Positions 42,824 through 51,906 of a stretch of DNA of 64,000 bases are shown here, in pieces; positions within the stretch are counted from its first letter, which is position 1, and the number at the start of each line of letters is the position of its first letter. A program made the position numbers and the translations under genes. Source of the stretch: Tangfeifania diversioriginum (GTDB lineage: Bacteria; Bacteroidota; Bacteroidia; Bacteroidales; Prolixibacteraceae); assembly GCA_945873105.1 (NCBI GenBank), contig CAMCBW010000003.1:62001-126000 (forward strand). The letters are read 5' to 3'. A model generated the notes under the pieces. The model was not told where the DNA came from, did not search any database, and saw nothing but the letters and a program-made list of their open reading frames with translations.

Positions 42824-44083
42824 TTAAACAAAATCTACCCTCAGACAATGCATTTTTTCATTGAATTGATAGCTTACCCGAAAGCCATACAGGGCACATA
42901 TTTTCTCGACGATGGCAAGACCGAGTCCCAATGACTCGGGAGAAGCGGAGGATTTGTAAAATCGTTGGAACAGGAGGTTGTTATCGAGCGGCTGTTCTGG
43001 TCCGGTATTGGAAACCTGGAAGAATGCTTGTCCGATCTCAATGGCCAGCTTTCCTCCTTTCACATTGTGCCTTACCGCATTCTTTACCAAATTGACAACC
43101 AGCATCTCTGCCAGGTATGGATTCATTTGGATGGTGGCATACGGCAAAAAATTTGTCACTACTTCCAACTTTTTGGATCGTATCAGGTCCTCCAAATTAC
43201 CGAGTAGGTTGGTCAAAATAAGTTCAAAACTGACCAGCTTTGATTCCGGAAATTGCTTGTTCTCAATTTTAGCCAACAATATCAGGGTACTGTTGTATTT
43301 GGAGAGGCGGATGGAGGCTTCGTAAGCATCCACCAATGCCTTGTATTGTTTTTCGTTCATCTCCCCGGATTGAAGCAACAACTCAAGTTTCGAATTGATA
43401 ATGGCCAATGGGGTCTGGATTTCGTGTGAAGCATTCTCGGTATACTCCTTCAGGTTGAGGTAATCATTCCTGATCCGTTCTGTCATGGTTTGCAATACCC
43501 TGTTCAAATCCGAGAACTCCTTTACCTCTGACTCCTCCAACCGGAAGGCTTCATGGCTATTCAGGTCGTACCGGTTGATCTTATCGACTGTATCGTAGAA
43601 AACGCGCCAAACCTGTTGTGAGGAGTATCTATTGATCACCAGGAGCGTTACAATCAGCAAAATGACCAATATGGTCATGATCATGATGATCCTGACAATC
43701 AGCCGGTCAGTCTCCTCCAGTGATTTATAAATCCTAATGTAATAATTCTGATTGTTTACTGTCTCCGTGAAACCGAGCTGGCGGTACAACTGGTACCGCT
43801 TTTCATCGCCGTTAAAGATCAGTGTATCGGCATAGGTATCGGCCAATCCCGCAGTTTCGACGGGTGAAATAACCACCATCTCATTGCGGGTGGGGGGTTG
43901 CGTATTGGAAGTGTGAACCTCCTCCATCTGCCGGATTATACTTTGCTTCCGCTTCTCCATCTCGTTGTTGACATTGTTGTCGACCTGAATACGGAGGGAA
44001 TAGTAGAAGGCTATCACCCCAAAAAGATATATAAACAGGGAGATAGACAACAAATTTAGGGTCGTTTTGGTTAAAAGTCTCAA
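42824..44083 (-). CDS. sensor histidine kinase
   Basis: 419 residues. Two membrane spans at about 9-29 and 129-149 enclose a periplasmic sensor of about 100 residues with no recognised domain. HisKA box with phospho-accepting His220 (NASHEIQTPLAIINSKLELL), N box LVVNLVKNAVRHNVKGG, and G2 box SLGLGLAIVEKICALYG. Its start overlaps the response-regulator stop by 4 bp. What it senses is unknown; the downstream heme operon and nearby CDF transporter hint at metal or redox stress, but this is conjecture. Confidence 0.93.
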   Translation of the reverse strand: MRLLTKTTLNLLSISLFIYLFGVIAFYYSLRIQVDNNVNNEMEKRKQSIIRQMEEVHTSNTQPPTRNEMVVISPVETAGLADTYADTLIFNGDEKRYQLYRQLGFTETVNNQNYYIRIYKSLEETDRLIVRIIMIMTILVILLIVTLLVINRYSSQQVWRVFYDTVDKINRYDLNSHEAFRLEESEVKEFSDLNRVLQTMTERIRNDYLNLKEYTENASHEIQTPLAIINSKLELLLQSGEMNEKQYKALVDAYEASIRLSKYNSTLILLAKIENKQFPESKLVSFELILTNLLGNLEDLIRSKKLEVVTNFLPYATIQMNPYLAEMLVVNLVKNAVRHNVKGGKLAIEIGQAFFQVSNTGPEQPLDNNLLFQRFYKSSASPESLGLGLAIVEKICALYGFRVSYQFNEKMHCLRVDFV

Positions 44084-44757
44084 GTGAGGTCGAATTTATA
44101 GCCTAGTCCGTAAATGGTTCTGATGTAATCCTTGCAACCTTTTTTCAGCAGTTCCCTGCGAAGGTTTTTGATATGGGTATAGATAAAATCGTAGGAATCT
44201 GCCGCATCCATGTGATCACCCCACAAATGTTCTGCCAATCCGGCTTTGGTAATGATCTTGTTTTTGTTGGAAATGAAGAAGAGCAACAACTCGTACTCCT
44301 TTTTGGTCAGCACCAGTTCCTGATCCAGGACAAATGCCCTGTGAGCCTCTGGAATCAATTTTATCTCATTCAATATCAATTCATTGCTGCCATTGAAACT
44401 GATTCTTCGGTGAATTGATTTCAAGTGTGCATTGAGTTCGGCCAGGTGAAAGGGTTTGGTAAGGTAATGATCTGCCCCGATTTCCAATCCTTCGATCTTG
44501 TTGTCCAATGAGTTGCGCGCAGAAACCACGATGATGCCTACGGTGATGGATCTCTTTTTGATCAACCTGATCAAATCGAGTCCACTGCCATCCGGAAGAT
44601 TGATATCCACGACCATGCAATCGTACTGGTAGAGTTCAATTTTCTCTACAGCCTCTTCGAAGGTATAAACCACCTCACACAAGTGACCCTCACCGTCGAG
44701 GTATTCGACAATGGCATCAGAAAGGCTCTTCTCATCTTCAATGATTAAAATCTTCAT
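44080..44757 (-). CDS. OmpR/PhoB-family response regulator
   Basis: 225 residues. Receiver domain with acidic pocket IIEDE, phospho-accepting Asp51 (CMVVDINLPDGSGLDL), and Lys in HYLTKPFHLAEL; C-terminal winged helix (LTKKEYELLLFFISNKNKII, YIRTIYGLGYKFDL). Transcribed with the kinase. Target genes cannot be read from the sequence. Confidence 0.94.
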   Translation of the reverse strand: MKILIIEDEKSLSDAIVEYLDGEGHLCEVVYTFEEAVEKIELYQYDCMVVDINLPDGSGLDLIRLIKKRSITVGIIVVSARNSLDNKIEGLEIGADHYLTKPFHLAELNAHLKSIHRRISFNGSNELILNEIKLIPEAHRAFVLDQELVLTKKEYELLLFFISNKNKIITKAGLAEHLWGDHMDAADSYDFIYTHIKNLRRELLKKGCKDYIRTIYGLGYKFDLT

Positions 44758-44861
44758 TTCTCAAAGGAACTGACCGAAAAAAATTTTCAACTGCAAATTT
44801 CACAAATAAACACAAACAAAAACCTTTCAAGCAGAAATTTGCTGAACAATAGAAAGACCGA

Positions 44862-45752
44862 CTACAATCCATCTGTTTTCTCGTTCTGCAGATGACCAAT
44901 ATCCTGGGGTTCTGCATGGATATTCACCTCACTGCGTTCAATCCGGTTACCAATTTCAAATTCAATCTTGTCGCAGATTTCGTGTACTTGCCGGAGATTC
45001 AGTTCCGGGTCGAGATGGACATTCACTTTGACAAAGGTATCAGCACCGGCAGTTCTGATTTTCAGGCTGTGAAAATGCTTTACTTCAATAAATCCGGTAA
45101 GTGTCTCCTTTACGAGTTGAATCTTTTCAAGAGGTGCAGTATCCAGCAAAACATCCACTGATTTTTTGCCTAGTTGCCAGCAAACCACCAGAACGACCAG
45201 TGCCACACCAATGGCCGCAATGGAATCGGCAAAGTAATATCCGAAATTGGTACAGATTAACCCAAAAAGTACGACCACTGAACTCCAGATATCGGTTGAA
45301 AAATGCAGCGCATCTGCCTCCAGTGCCTGGCTATTGTACTTCCTGGCCACCCTGCGCAAAGAGCGGGAACGAGTGTAATCGATGACGATGGAGCTTGTGA
45401 CTACCATATAACTCCATACATTAACCTCTATATATAAATTGCCTGATATTAAACGATTTATAGCTTCATAAAAAATCCAAACACAGGTTATTAACAACAA
45501 AATAGTCTCTACCAGAGCCGAGAAATTTTCCACTTTCCCATGTCCATAATTGTGTTGCTGATCAGCAGGCTTATCAGATACCCTTACAGAAAAATAGGTG
45601 ATGATTGCGGCAAAAAGATCCAGGAGTGAGTGCAAAGCCTCGGATAAAATACCTAGACTACCCGTCAAAATACCGACAACAAATTTAAAACCTGTTAGAA
45701 ACACCGCCGCGAAGGCAGAGTACATGGCAACTCTTTTTTTCTCATTCTGCAT
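44862..45752 (-). CDS. cation diffusion facilitator (zinc/iron/manganese efflux)
   Basis: 296 residues with about six spans. The transport site pairs His41/Asp45 (EALHSLLDLFAA) in span 2 with a second His/Asp set in span 5 (DALHFSTDIWSSVVV). The C-terminal ferredoxin-like domain has VKHFHSLKIRTAGADTFVKV, a usual dimer-interface zinc region. The HxxxD rather than DxxxD arrangement in span 2 is more common in zinc-selective members. It exports divalent metal in exchange for protons at the inner membrane. Divergent from tcdA. Confidence 0.92.
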   Translation of the reverse strand: MQNEKKRVAMYSAFAAVFLTGFKFVVGILTGSLGILSEALHSLLDLFAAIITYFSVRVSDKPADQQHNYGHGKVENFSALVETILLLITCVWIFYEAINRLISGNLYIEVNVWSYMVVTSSIVIDYTRSRSLRRVARKYNSQALEADALHFSTDIWSSVVVLFGLICTNFGYYFADSIAAIGVALVVLVVCWQLGKKSVDVLLDTAPLEKIQLVKETLTGFIEVKHFHSLKIRTAGADTFVKVNVHLDPELNLRQVHEICDKIEFEIGNRIERSEVNIHAEPQDIGHLQNEKTDGL

Positions 45753-45786
45753 AATGTCATATTCTAGGAATGAGTCAAATACAACT

Positions 45787-45794
45787 CAAATTTA
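45787..45794 (-). promoter_or_regulatory. TAnnTTTG -7 element for the CDF gene
   Basis: TAAATTTG on the minus strand, consensus match, 34 bases before the CDF start. Confidence 0.5.
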
Positions 45795-45901
45795 GCTATT
45801 CTATTCGTATGGTTCTGGCATTCCGGGAATAGAATTATTATAAATTATTGTACTTTCGCACCATATTTAATACCAAAAGATCAGCATTACAATTGGATTT
45901 T

Positions 45902-46702
45902 ATGAGTTTAAACAAAGGGATATTTCAACGAACCGAACTGCTGCTGGGTAAAGAGCGTATGGATCGGGTAATGGCTAAAAATGTAATCATTTTCGGCATA
46001 GGTGGTGTAGGGAGCTGGTGCGCTGAAAGTCTTGTAAGAAGTGGCATACAAAAGTTGACAATTGTAGATTCTGATCGTGTATGCATCACAAACATTAACA
46101 GACAGTTACATGCGACCATCCGAACTATTGGTGAAGTTAAGACGGAAGCACTCAAAAACCGGTTACTGGAGATCAATCCAGCGGCAGAAATCGTTGCATT
46201 ACAAAAGATTTACAACAAGGATAACCATGATTTTTTCGAACTGGATAAATATGACTTCATCGTAGATGCCATTGACAGTCTGGGTAGCAAGACCCATCTG
46301 ATCCGACAGGCCACAAAGACCAACGCAGTATTTTTCTCATCCATGGGTGCCTCCTTAAAAATGGACCCTACCAAGATCAGGGTTGCAGAATTTTGGCAGG
46401 TTATCAAATGTCCACTGGCTGCCAAAATAAGGAAAATGATCCGCAAAGGAGAGTTACCTTCCAAACAATTTATGTGCATCTACAGCGAAGAGCTGCTCGA
46501 GAACTGTGGAAGCGGCTCTTCTTGTGGAACAGAACAGTGTTTGTGTCCAAAAAACAGAGCTATTCAGGGAGATCCCGAGCTTGCTGATCATGAGTGGTGT
46601 AGTCAGAAGGCGGTTATTAACGGAACTGTAGCCCATATTACTGCGATCTATGGTTTCACCCTTGCAGGTTTGGTGATTCAGCATATTTACAATGAAGCAT
46701 AA
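45902..46702 (+). CDS. tcdA: tRNA threonylcarbamoyladenosine dehydratase
   Basis: The ATG at 45902 (MSLNKGIFQRTELLLGKERM) fits the family start; 266 residues. E1/ThiF fold: ATP site VIIFGIGGVGSWCAESLVR, DSDRVCITNINRQ, and DFIVDAIDSLGSKTHLIRQ. Cys-rich stretch with CGSGSSCGTEQCLCP is less usual and may be a zinc knuckle or a lineage insertion. TcdA (CsdL/YgdL) cyclises t6A37 of tRNA to ct6A using ATP. Directly followed by a GNAT gene without spacing, so the two are cotranscribed. A weak promoter (TACTTTCG, about 45851) lies upstream. Confidence 0.9.
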   Translation: MSLNKGIFQRTELLLGKERMDRVMAKNVIIFGIGGVGSWCAESLVRSGIQKLTIVDSDRVCITNINRQLHATIRTIGEVKTEALKNRLLEINPAAEIVALQKIYNKDNHDFFELDKYDFIVDAIDSLGSKTHLIRQATKTNAVFFSSMGASLKMDPTKIRVAEFWQVIKCPLAAKIRKMIRKGELPSKQFMCIYSEELLENCGSGSSCGTEQCLCPKNRAIQGDPELADHEWCSQKAVINGTVAHITAIYGFTLAGLVIQHIYNEA

Positions 46703-47182
46703 ATGATTACGCTACGACCTATTCAAAAAACGGACAATCCGGCATTGGCAATTATTGTTCGAAATACGCTGGCCGAATTTGGTGCCAATCACCCCGGCAC
46801 AGTCTATTTTGAGGATTCAACTGACCATCTTTTTGAGCTTTTCAACAAGGAATTATCGGCCTATTTTGTTGCTGAAGCAGATGGTGTAATTGTAGGTGGA
46901 GGTGGAATTTTTCCAACAGATGGATTGCCTTCTGATACCTGCGAACTTGTAAAAATGTATTTACTTCCCCATGTAAGGGGAATCGGTCTTGGGAGGAGCA
47001 TTATTGAAAAATGTCTTGCAACAGCCCGTCATTATGGTTTTGCCCGGATATATCTTGAAACCATGCCTGAACTTCACAAGGCCCTGCTTGTGTATGAAAA
47101 ATTTGGTTTCAATTATTTGAGCTCTCCCATGGGGAACAGTGGACATTTTGGCTGTGACCTGCACATGATAAGGGATCTGTAA
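46703..47182 (+). CDS. GNAT-family N-acetyltransferase
   Basis: 159 residues. GNAT motif A is VKMYLLPHVRGIGLGRSIIE (acetyl-CoA loop, R-G-x-G-x-G/S type); motif B GFARIYLETMPELHKALLVY and FGFNYLSSPMGNSGHFGC follow. The start codon touches the tcdA stop (TAAATG). Acceptor unknown; possibly an amino group of a small metabolite or protein. Confidence 0.9.
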   Translation: MITLRPIQKTDNPALAIIVRNTLAEFGANHPGTVYFEDSTDHLFELFNKELSAYFVAEADGVIVGGGGIFPTDGLPSDTCELVKMYLLPHVRGIGLGRSIIEKCLATARHYGFARIYLETMPELHKALLVYEKFGFNYLSSPMGNSGHFGCDLHMIRDL

Positions 47183-47665
47183 AAAAGACAGGAAAACGCA
47201 AAGCCTTCAAATGAAGTCTCGATCCGATTGGACGCAGCTTCCTATTCCCCGCAGAAAATAAAGTCAATTTATTTAGGCTTTGATATGACCATCAATTGAG
47301 TATAACAAGGCTGTTGAAAGGATATCAAGAAAGAGTATGTTTTTTGCCCACCTAGGGACGGGTCATTTAATCCCCCGTTGAAGATTTTTTTTGGGAGATA
47401 GAAATTGGAAAACCATTTGATTGAGGCCAATATCCTGATAATCCAATGCAAAGAAAGTAATTTACCAACACTTCTCCTATAAAATCCGCACCAAATTGTG
47501 CACAAGTTACCAACCAATTTAATATTTAGTTAAATATTCGCTGATCCTGGCAGATTAAAGCCTCTTTTTGAATACAAACACTAACTTTGAAGCAGTAGTT
47601 CTGGATCCTAAATAAAGCCAAAATAACGAATTATAAATGTTTTCAAACGCTCTAAATTGATTGAT
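47183..47665. other. intergenic, with a TAnnTTTG element
   Basis: No supported gene; an 82-residue minus frame at 47269-47517 shows no domain. TAACTTTG at 47582-47589 matches the -7 consensus on the plus strand and may drive the lipoprotein/ATP-grasp operon that starts at 47666. Confidence 0.45.
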
Positions 47666-47989
47666 ATGAAAATAAAAACATCCCAATTTCTTTTTCCCTT
47701 GCTAATCATAGTGATCACCGCCTGCAACGAAGAGAAGGACAAAGTGAAAGAGATCTCCAAAGATGGATCCATTGAAACAATTATGAATGTTGAACACCTG
47801 GCCAATAACCAGGATGTGATCAAAACCACCCATAAAATTTGGGTAAAAAATTCACTGGTAAAAACAGCCGTTCATACTGATACCATCCCTTCGCTTGGAA
47901 TCATCCAGGAGGAGATGCCAGTCGGCAACGAGGTTTCCAAAAAGGTTGCCGTGAAGAAAGATTATGAATTCTACATCACCGTGAAGTAA
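47666..47989 (+). CDS. small lipoprotein of unknown function
   Basis: 107 residues from the ATG at 47666 (a TTG nine bases upstream is not needed). Lipoprotein signal FLFPLLIIVITAC with acylated Cys20; the mature part is charged (NEEKDKVKEISKDGSIETIM). No recognised domain. It overlaps the next gene by one base (TAATG), so the two are translationally coupled and probably work together in the envelope. Confidence 0.75.
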   Translation: MKIKTSQFLFPLLIIVITACNEEKDKVKEISKDGSIETIMNVEHLANNQDVIKTTHKIWVKNSLVKTAVHTDTIPSLGIIQEEMPVGNEVSKKVAVKKDYEFYITVK

Positions 47990-48315
47990 TGAAGATGAAG
48001 AAATCAGGTTATGTAAAGCTCGTTCTGATTGCCACTGCCTTTTCGGCCTGCAGCAATCCAAAAAGTGAGCGTGAAAAAACAGTCTACATGCGTTCGGATA
48101 CTACTGCACATTATTCAAGGGCCCATGGTTTGGGTATGTTGGGCTACTATTATGCTTTCAGGCCATTTGGCTTGTTTTCGCCGGGTGCTGGTTATGCCAG
48201 GTCAGGATACTACTCGGGAGCCATCAACCATGCCTCCAATGTTGGTACAAATGGCTCGAAAAGCAGCGTGGTAAGGGGTGGATTTGGAAGAAGTGGAATT
48301 AGTGCGTCATCCTAA
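47989..48315 (+). CDS. Gly/Tyr/Ser-rich lipoprotein, YgiB-like in context
   Basis: 108 residues. Lipobox LIATAFSAC; mature part rich in Gly, Tyr, Ser and Arg (GLGMLGYYYAFRPFGLFSPG, GFGRSGISASS). In Enterobacteria a comparable lipoprotein (YgiB/YjfM, DUF1190) precedes the ATP-grasp gene ygiC/yjfC; the same neighbour follows here 8 bp downstream. Similarity is in composition and context; sequence identity cannot be judged by eye. Confidence 0.6.
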   Translation: MKMKKSGYVKLVLIATAFSACSNPKSEREKTVYMRSDTTAHYSRAHGLGMLGYYYAFRPFGLFSPGAGYARSGYYSGAINHASNVGTNGSKSSVVRGGFGRSGISASS

Positions 48316-48323
48316 ACATCAAA

Positions 48324-49463
48324 ATGAAACGACATACGATCAGGCCAAGGGCAGATTGGCAAAAAAAAGTGGAAGAGATTGGATTCAGTTTCCACTCCCA
48401 GGATACTCCCTACTGGGATGAGTCGGTCTACTATGAATTTTCGATGTCAGAGATTGAAACCGTCGAAAATGCAACCAACGACCTTTGGAAATTATCACTG
48501 GATGCTGTACAATATGTGATCGACAACAATTTGTACCATCATTTTCACATCCCCGAATGGTTTGTACCCCACATCGAAAACAGCTGGAACAATGATGCTC
48601 CTTCCATTTATGGCCGGTTTGACTTTGCCTTCAACAATGGAAAGCCCAAATTACTGGAATTTAATGCGGATACACCCACCTCACTCTTTGAATCAGCAGT
48701 TGTACAATGGCACTGGCTGCAGGATTTTGATGAGCGCCGCGACCAGTTCAACTCTATTCACGAAAAACTGATCGCCAGCTGGAGTTACCTGAAGGAGTAC
48801 CTTCATCCTGGTTTGCTGCACTTTACAACGGTAAAAGATTCTGTAGAGGATTTAACAACTACTGAATATCTGCGGGATTGTGCCATCCAGGCAGGAATTG
48901 ATACCAAATTTATTTACCTGGATGAGATTGGATGGGATACAGCATTTCCTCAATTCCTTGATCTTGAAGATCAGATCATGACCAATATCTTCAAATTATA
49001 CCCCTATGAATGGCTGGCGAACGAAGATTTTGGGAAAAACATTGTAAAGGACCGGCACCAGGCCTACTGGATTGAGCCCAGCTGGAAAATGATCCTTTCG
49101 AGCAAAGCCATTCTGCCCATCTTGTGGAAACTCAATTATGGACACGACAACCTGTTGGAGTGCTATTTTGAAACTGACAAGGAGCTTGCAGGTTCCAGTT
49201 TTGCCAAAAAGCCGATTTTGTCGCGCGAGGGTGCCAACATTCAGTTGATGAAACAGGGTACCATGCTGGCCGAAACCTCCGGGGAATATGGTGAAGAGGG
49301 ATACATCTACCAGGCACTTTGTACACTTCCCGACTTTGGTGGAAATTACCCCCTGCTTGGTAGTTGGGTCGTGGGCCAGGAAGCGGCAGGCATCGGAATC
49401 CGGGAGAGCCGGAGCCTGATCACGGACAACAGCAGCAGGTTTGTACCACACCTGATTTTGTAA
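48324..49463 (+). CDS. glutathionylspermidine synthase-like ATP-grasp protein (YgiC/YjfC family)
   Basis: 379 residues. Family markers: YGRFDFAFNNGKPKLLEFNA followed by DTPTSLFESAVVQWHWL, EPSWKMILSSKAILPILWKL, FAKKPILSREGANIQLM, and a C-terminal IGIRESRSLITDN. These are the ATP-grasp C-N ligase residues (Lys, Glu and Asn for ATP/Mg). The N-terminal amidase of true Gsp synthase is absent, as in YgiC, which does not make glutathionylspermidine; its real substrate is not established. Encoded with two lipoproteins, suggesting a peptide- or envelope-linked ligation. The next gene's upstream frame overlaps its end, but that extension is not used. Confidence 0.88.
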   Translation: MKRHTIRPRADWQKKVEEIGFSFHSQDTPYWDESVYYEFSMSEIETVENATNDLWKLSLDAVQYVIDNNLYHHFHIPEWFVPHIENSWNNDAPSIYGRFDFAFNNGKPKLLEFNADTPTSLFESAVVQWHWLQDFDERRDQFNSIHEKLIASWSYLKEYLHPGLLHFTTVKDSVEDLTTTEYLRDCAIQAGIDTKFIYLDEIGWDTAFPQFLDLEDQIMTNIFKLYPYEWLANEDFGKNIVKDRHQAYWIEPSWKMILSSKAILPILWKLNYGHDNLLECYFETDKELAGSSFAKKPILSREGANIQLMKQGTMLAETSGEYGEEGYIYQALCTLPDFGGNYPLLGSWVVGQEAAGIGIRESRSLITDNSSRFVPHLIL

Positions 49464-49510
49464 CGCCACAACAGGTAGCGCAGAAATATAGATTTTACAA
49501 CCAGAATGTC

Positions 49511-51871
49511 ATGAAGAAATTGTGCCTGCTTGCTGTATTCATTGTAACAAGTGTGATGCTATTTGGTCAGGGACAAGCTATTGTACCCAAAATAGAACAA
49601 ACCCTTTCACCCTATCGGAACAGGCATCAGGTAGAAAAAATATTTGTAACAACCGACAAAACCGACTACCGTCCAGGCGAGACTGTTTGGTTCAGGGCCT
49701 TCGTGATGGATGACAATTTGATGCCAGTTGCTGAGTCAAGCAACAAATTGTTCATCAAACTTTATGATCCCCTGGGTGAAATCAAGGCCGAGGGAGTGTT
49801 CAACCTTCAAAATGGTGTTGGCACCTGTGATATAACCCTGCCTAAAATACTGGCAAAGGGAGTCTTCCTATTGGCAGCATATACTTCATCCACCCTCCGT
49901 CCGGAAGATATTTCAGTCACAAAAATTGTTGTTGATCCATCCTATGAAAACCAATGGATGACCGAAACCACACTGAAAGACAGTATTTCTACTGCAGGTA
50001 TGCCAAATGAATTGAATTTGTTACTGAAAGAGTTAAAGGGTACTGTTCAAAAAAACACCACCCTGCGCTACCAGATAATGAATGGCAATGCGGTTGTTCA
50101 AAAAGGCAAGCTCAAAACGGATGGTACAGGCAAATTGACGATTCCCTTCACACTGCCTCTCCTTACAAATGGGTCCCCGTTTGTTTGCCAACTGAGCGAT
50201 AACCGCGAGGAGTGGGTCAAAGAGCTTTTTCTTCCGACCAATCTCGATTCGGTCTTTGTCAATTTTTACCCGGAGGGAGGATCCATTGTCCTGGGTACAA
50301 TTTCGAAAATCGGATTCACTGCCTTTAACAAATGGGGTATGCCAGTAGATGTGGAAGGCTTTTTGCAGAATCAGCATGGCCAGTCGATTCCTGTCAGGAC
50401 CTTTACCCGCGGATTGGGATTGATGGCCCTGGATACGAAAGCCGATGATAAGTATTTACTAAAGATTACCGGGAAAAGCGGTCAAGGCCAGTCCTTTCAA
50501 CTACCGGAGATTAAAAGGGAGGGAGTGGCACTGACCATCCTGAAAACTGACAATGATTTCATTACTGCTGCCATCACTTTTGCTGATCCACAAAAACACC
50601 TGGTAGCCCTGATCCTTACCAGGGGAGGAACTGTCCATTGGTCGGCAGAGCCTGAAATCAATAAATCAGGTAGTATCAGAATCCCCACAAAAGACCTTCC
50701 GCAAGGGATCAACCTGCTCACCCTCTTCTCCGAAAAGGGGCAAATACTGGCCTCCAGATTACTTTATGTGGAGAAATTCCAGCATCTGAACATTGCGGTA
50801 ATGCCAGAAAAGATCAACCTGAAGACTGGCGAAACGGTGAAGGTAAAAGTGCAGCTAACAGATGAAACAAACAAACCGCTGGCAGGCAATATTGCCATCT
50901 CCGTGGCAGATCAGGAGCGTCTTGGGCAGGAGAAACCACGAATCACCGAGGAGATGCTGCTCGGCTCTTTTCTGGTAACCCCCTTTCACCTGATTGCAAG
51001 TGCCTTTAAGGGCCGAATCACCCAAAATACCCTGCTGGATGTTTTCCTGATCTCCAACCGGCTAAAAAATTTCGACTGGACAAAAATCACCAATGAAGAC
51101 CAGAATTTCCCGAGCTTTCAGAAAGAGGTTGAAAATTTGTCACTGGAAATAAGGATGATCGATTGGATGAAGTTGAACACCCAAAGAGAGAATTGGTTGT
51201 ACCGCGAGAGATTGCCGGATGCGGTCTACCTCACTGCCAATCCGATGCTTTTAACCAAAGCGCCCAAGGTCTTTAAATCCAACACCATTGCGATGGATAA
51301 CCAGCGAAAAATGCTCGAATCGGCTTCCGGAATTCTGGATGTAATAAAAACCATGAAGCAGTACAGAATCATCAACAACCAGATTGTCTTCTCGGGCAGC
51401 GAGAACTCGATCAATTACCAGGGCGGTGCCCTGATCGTTCTGGACGGACAGATGCTGGGAACAGATGTTTCGAATATCAACAGTATTTCACCAATGGATG
51501 TCGACCATATCAACGTATCTACCAATGCCATGGATATCCAAAAGTACACCGGTTTGAATTCTGTCGGAGTTATTGAGATCTATACCAAACGGGCCAAAGC
51601 TCCGGAAGAGAACGGAGCCATTGAAATTGTTGAGAAATATGCCAACGGTTTCCGTGTACCTAACATTTTCCCCACCAAATTGCCGAATGTAAGAAATGAC
51701 TTGCGAACAACTTTGCTCTGGATTCCCGAGATGGTGGCCAACGATTCGGGTTTGATCGAATTTTCGGTAACAGCCAGCAATCTTAGCACCAATTTTGTGG
51801 TGGAAATAGCGGGTACCACAAAGGATGGGCGTCTGGGAAGTGGAAAAGCTGTTTTTTCGGTGACCCGGTAA
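49511..51871 (+). CDS. secreted MG2-domain protein with C-terminal TonB-plug-like domain
   Basis: The frame opens at 49364 inside the previous gene, but the ATG at 49511 (MKKLCLLAVFIVTSVMLFGQ) starts a signal peptide; 786 residues. Residues about 35-140 form a macroglobulin MG2-like domain (VEKIFVTTDKTDYRPGETVW). Further beta-sandwich repeats follow (NLKTGETVKVKVQLTDETN). Residues about 635-700 resemble a TonB plug segment (ALIVLDGQMLGTDVSNINSI, VDHINVSTNAM, SVGVIEIYTKR), a combination repeatedly seen in Bacteroidota. The protein has no barrel, so it cannot itself be a transporter. Likely an outer-membrane- or surface-associated binding protein; function unknown. Confidence 0.78.
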   Translation: MKKLCLLAVFIVTSVMLFGQGQAIVPKIEQTLSPYRNRHQVEKIFVTTDKTDYRPGETVWFRAFVMDDNLMPVAESSNKLFIKLYDPLGEIKAEGVFNLQNGVGTCDITLPKILAKGVFLLAAYTSSTLRPEDISVTKIVVDPSYENQWMTETTLKDSISTAGMPNELNLLLKELKGTVQKNTTLRYQIMNGNAVVQKGKLKTDGTGKLTIPFTLPLLTNGSPFVCQLSDNREEWVKELFLPTNLDSVFVNFYPEGGSIVLGTISKIGFTAFNKWGMPVDVEGFLQNQHGQSIPVRTFTRGLGLMALDTKADDKYLLKITGKSGQGQSFQLPEIKREGVALTILKTDNDFITAAITFADPQKHLVALILTRGGTVHWSAEPEINKSGSIRIPTKDLPQGINLLTLFSEKGQILASRLLYVEKFQHLNIAVMPEKINLKTGETVKVKVQLTDETNKPLAGNIAISVADQERLGQEKPRITEEMLLGSFLVTPFHLIASAFKGRITQNTLLDVFLISNRLKNFDWTKITNEDQNFPSFQKEVENLSLEIRMIDWMKLNTQRENWLYRERLPDAVYLTANPMLLTKAPKVFKSNTIAMDNQRKMLESASGILDVIKTMKQYRIINNQIVFSGSENSINYQGGALIVLDGQMLGTDVSNINSISPMDVDHINVSTNAMDIQKYTGLNSVGVIEIYTKRAKAPEENGAIEIVEKYANGFRVPNIFPTKLPNVRNDLRTTLLWIPEMVANDSGLIEFSVTASNLSTNFVVEIAGTTKDGRLGSGKAVFSVTR

Positions 51872-51906
51872 TTATCTAACCAGAACATTCCGTAATCACT
51901 ATTGGC

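Noticed and set aside
47269-47517. 82-residue minus-strand open frame
   Set aside because: No domain, no ribosome-binding site and no homology that I can recognise.
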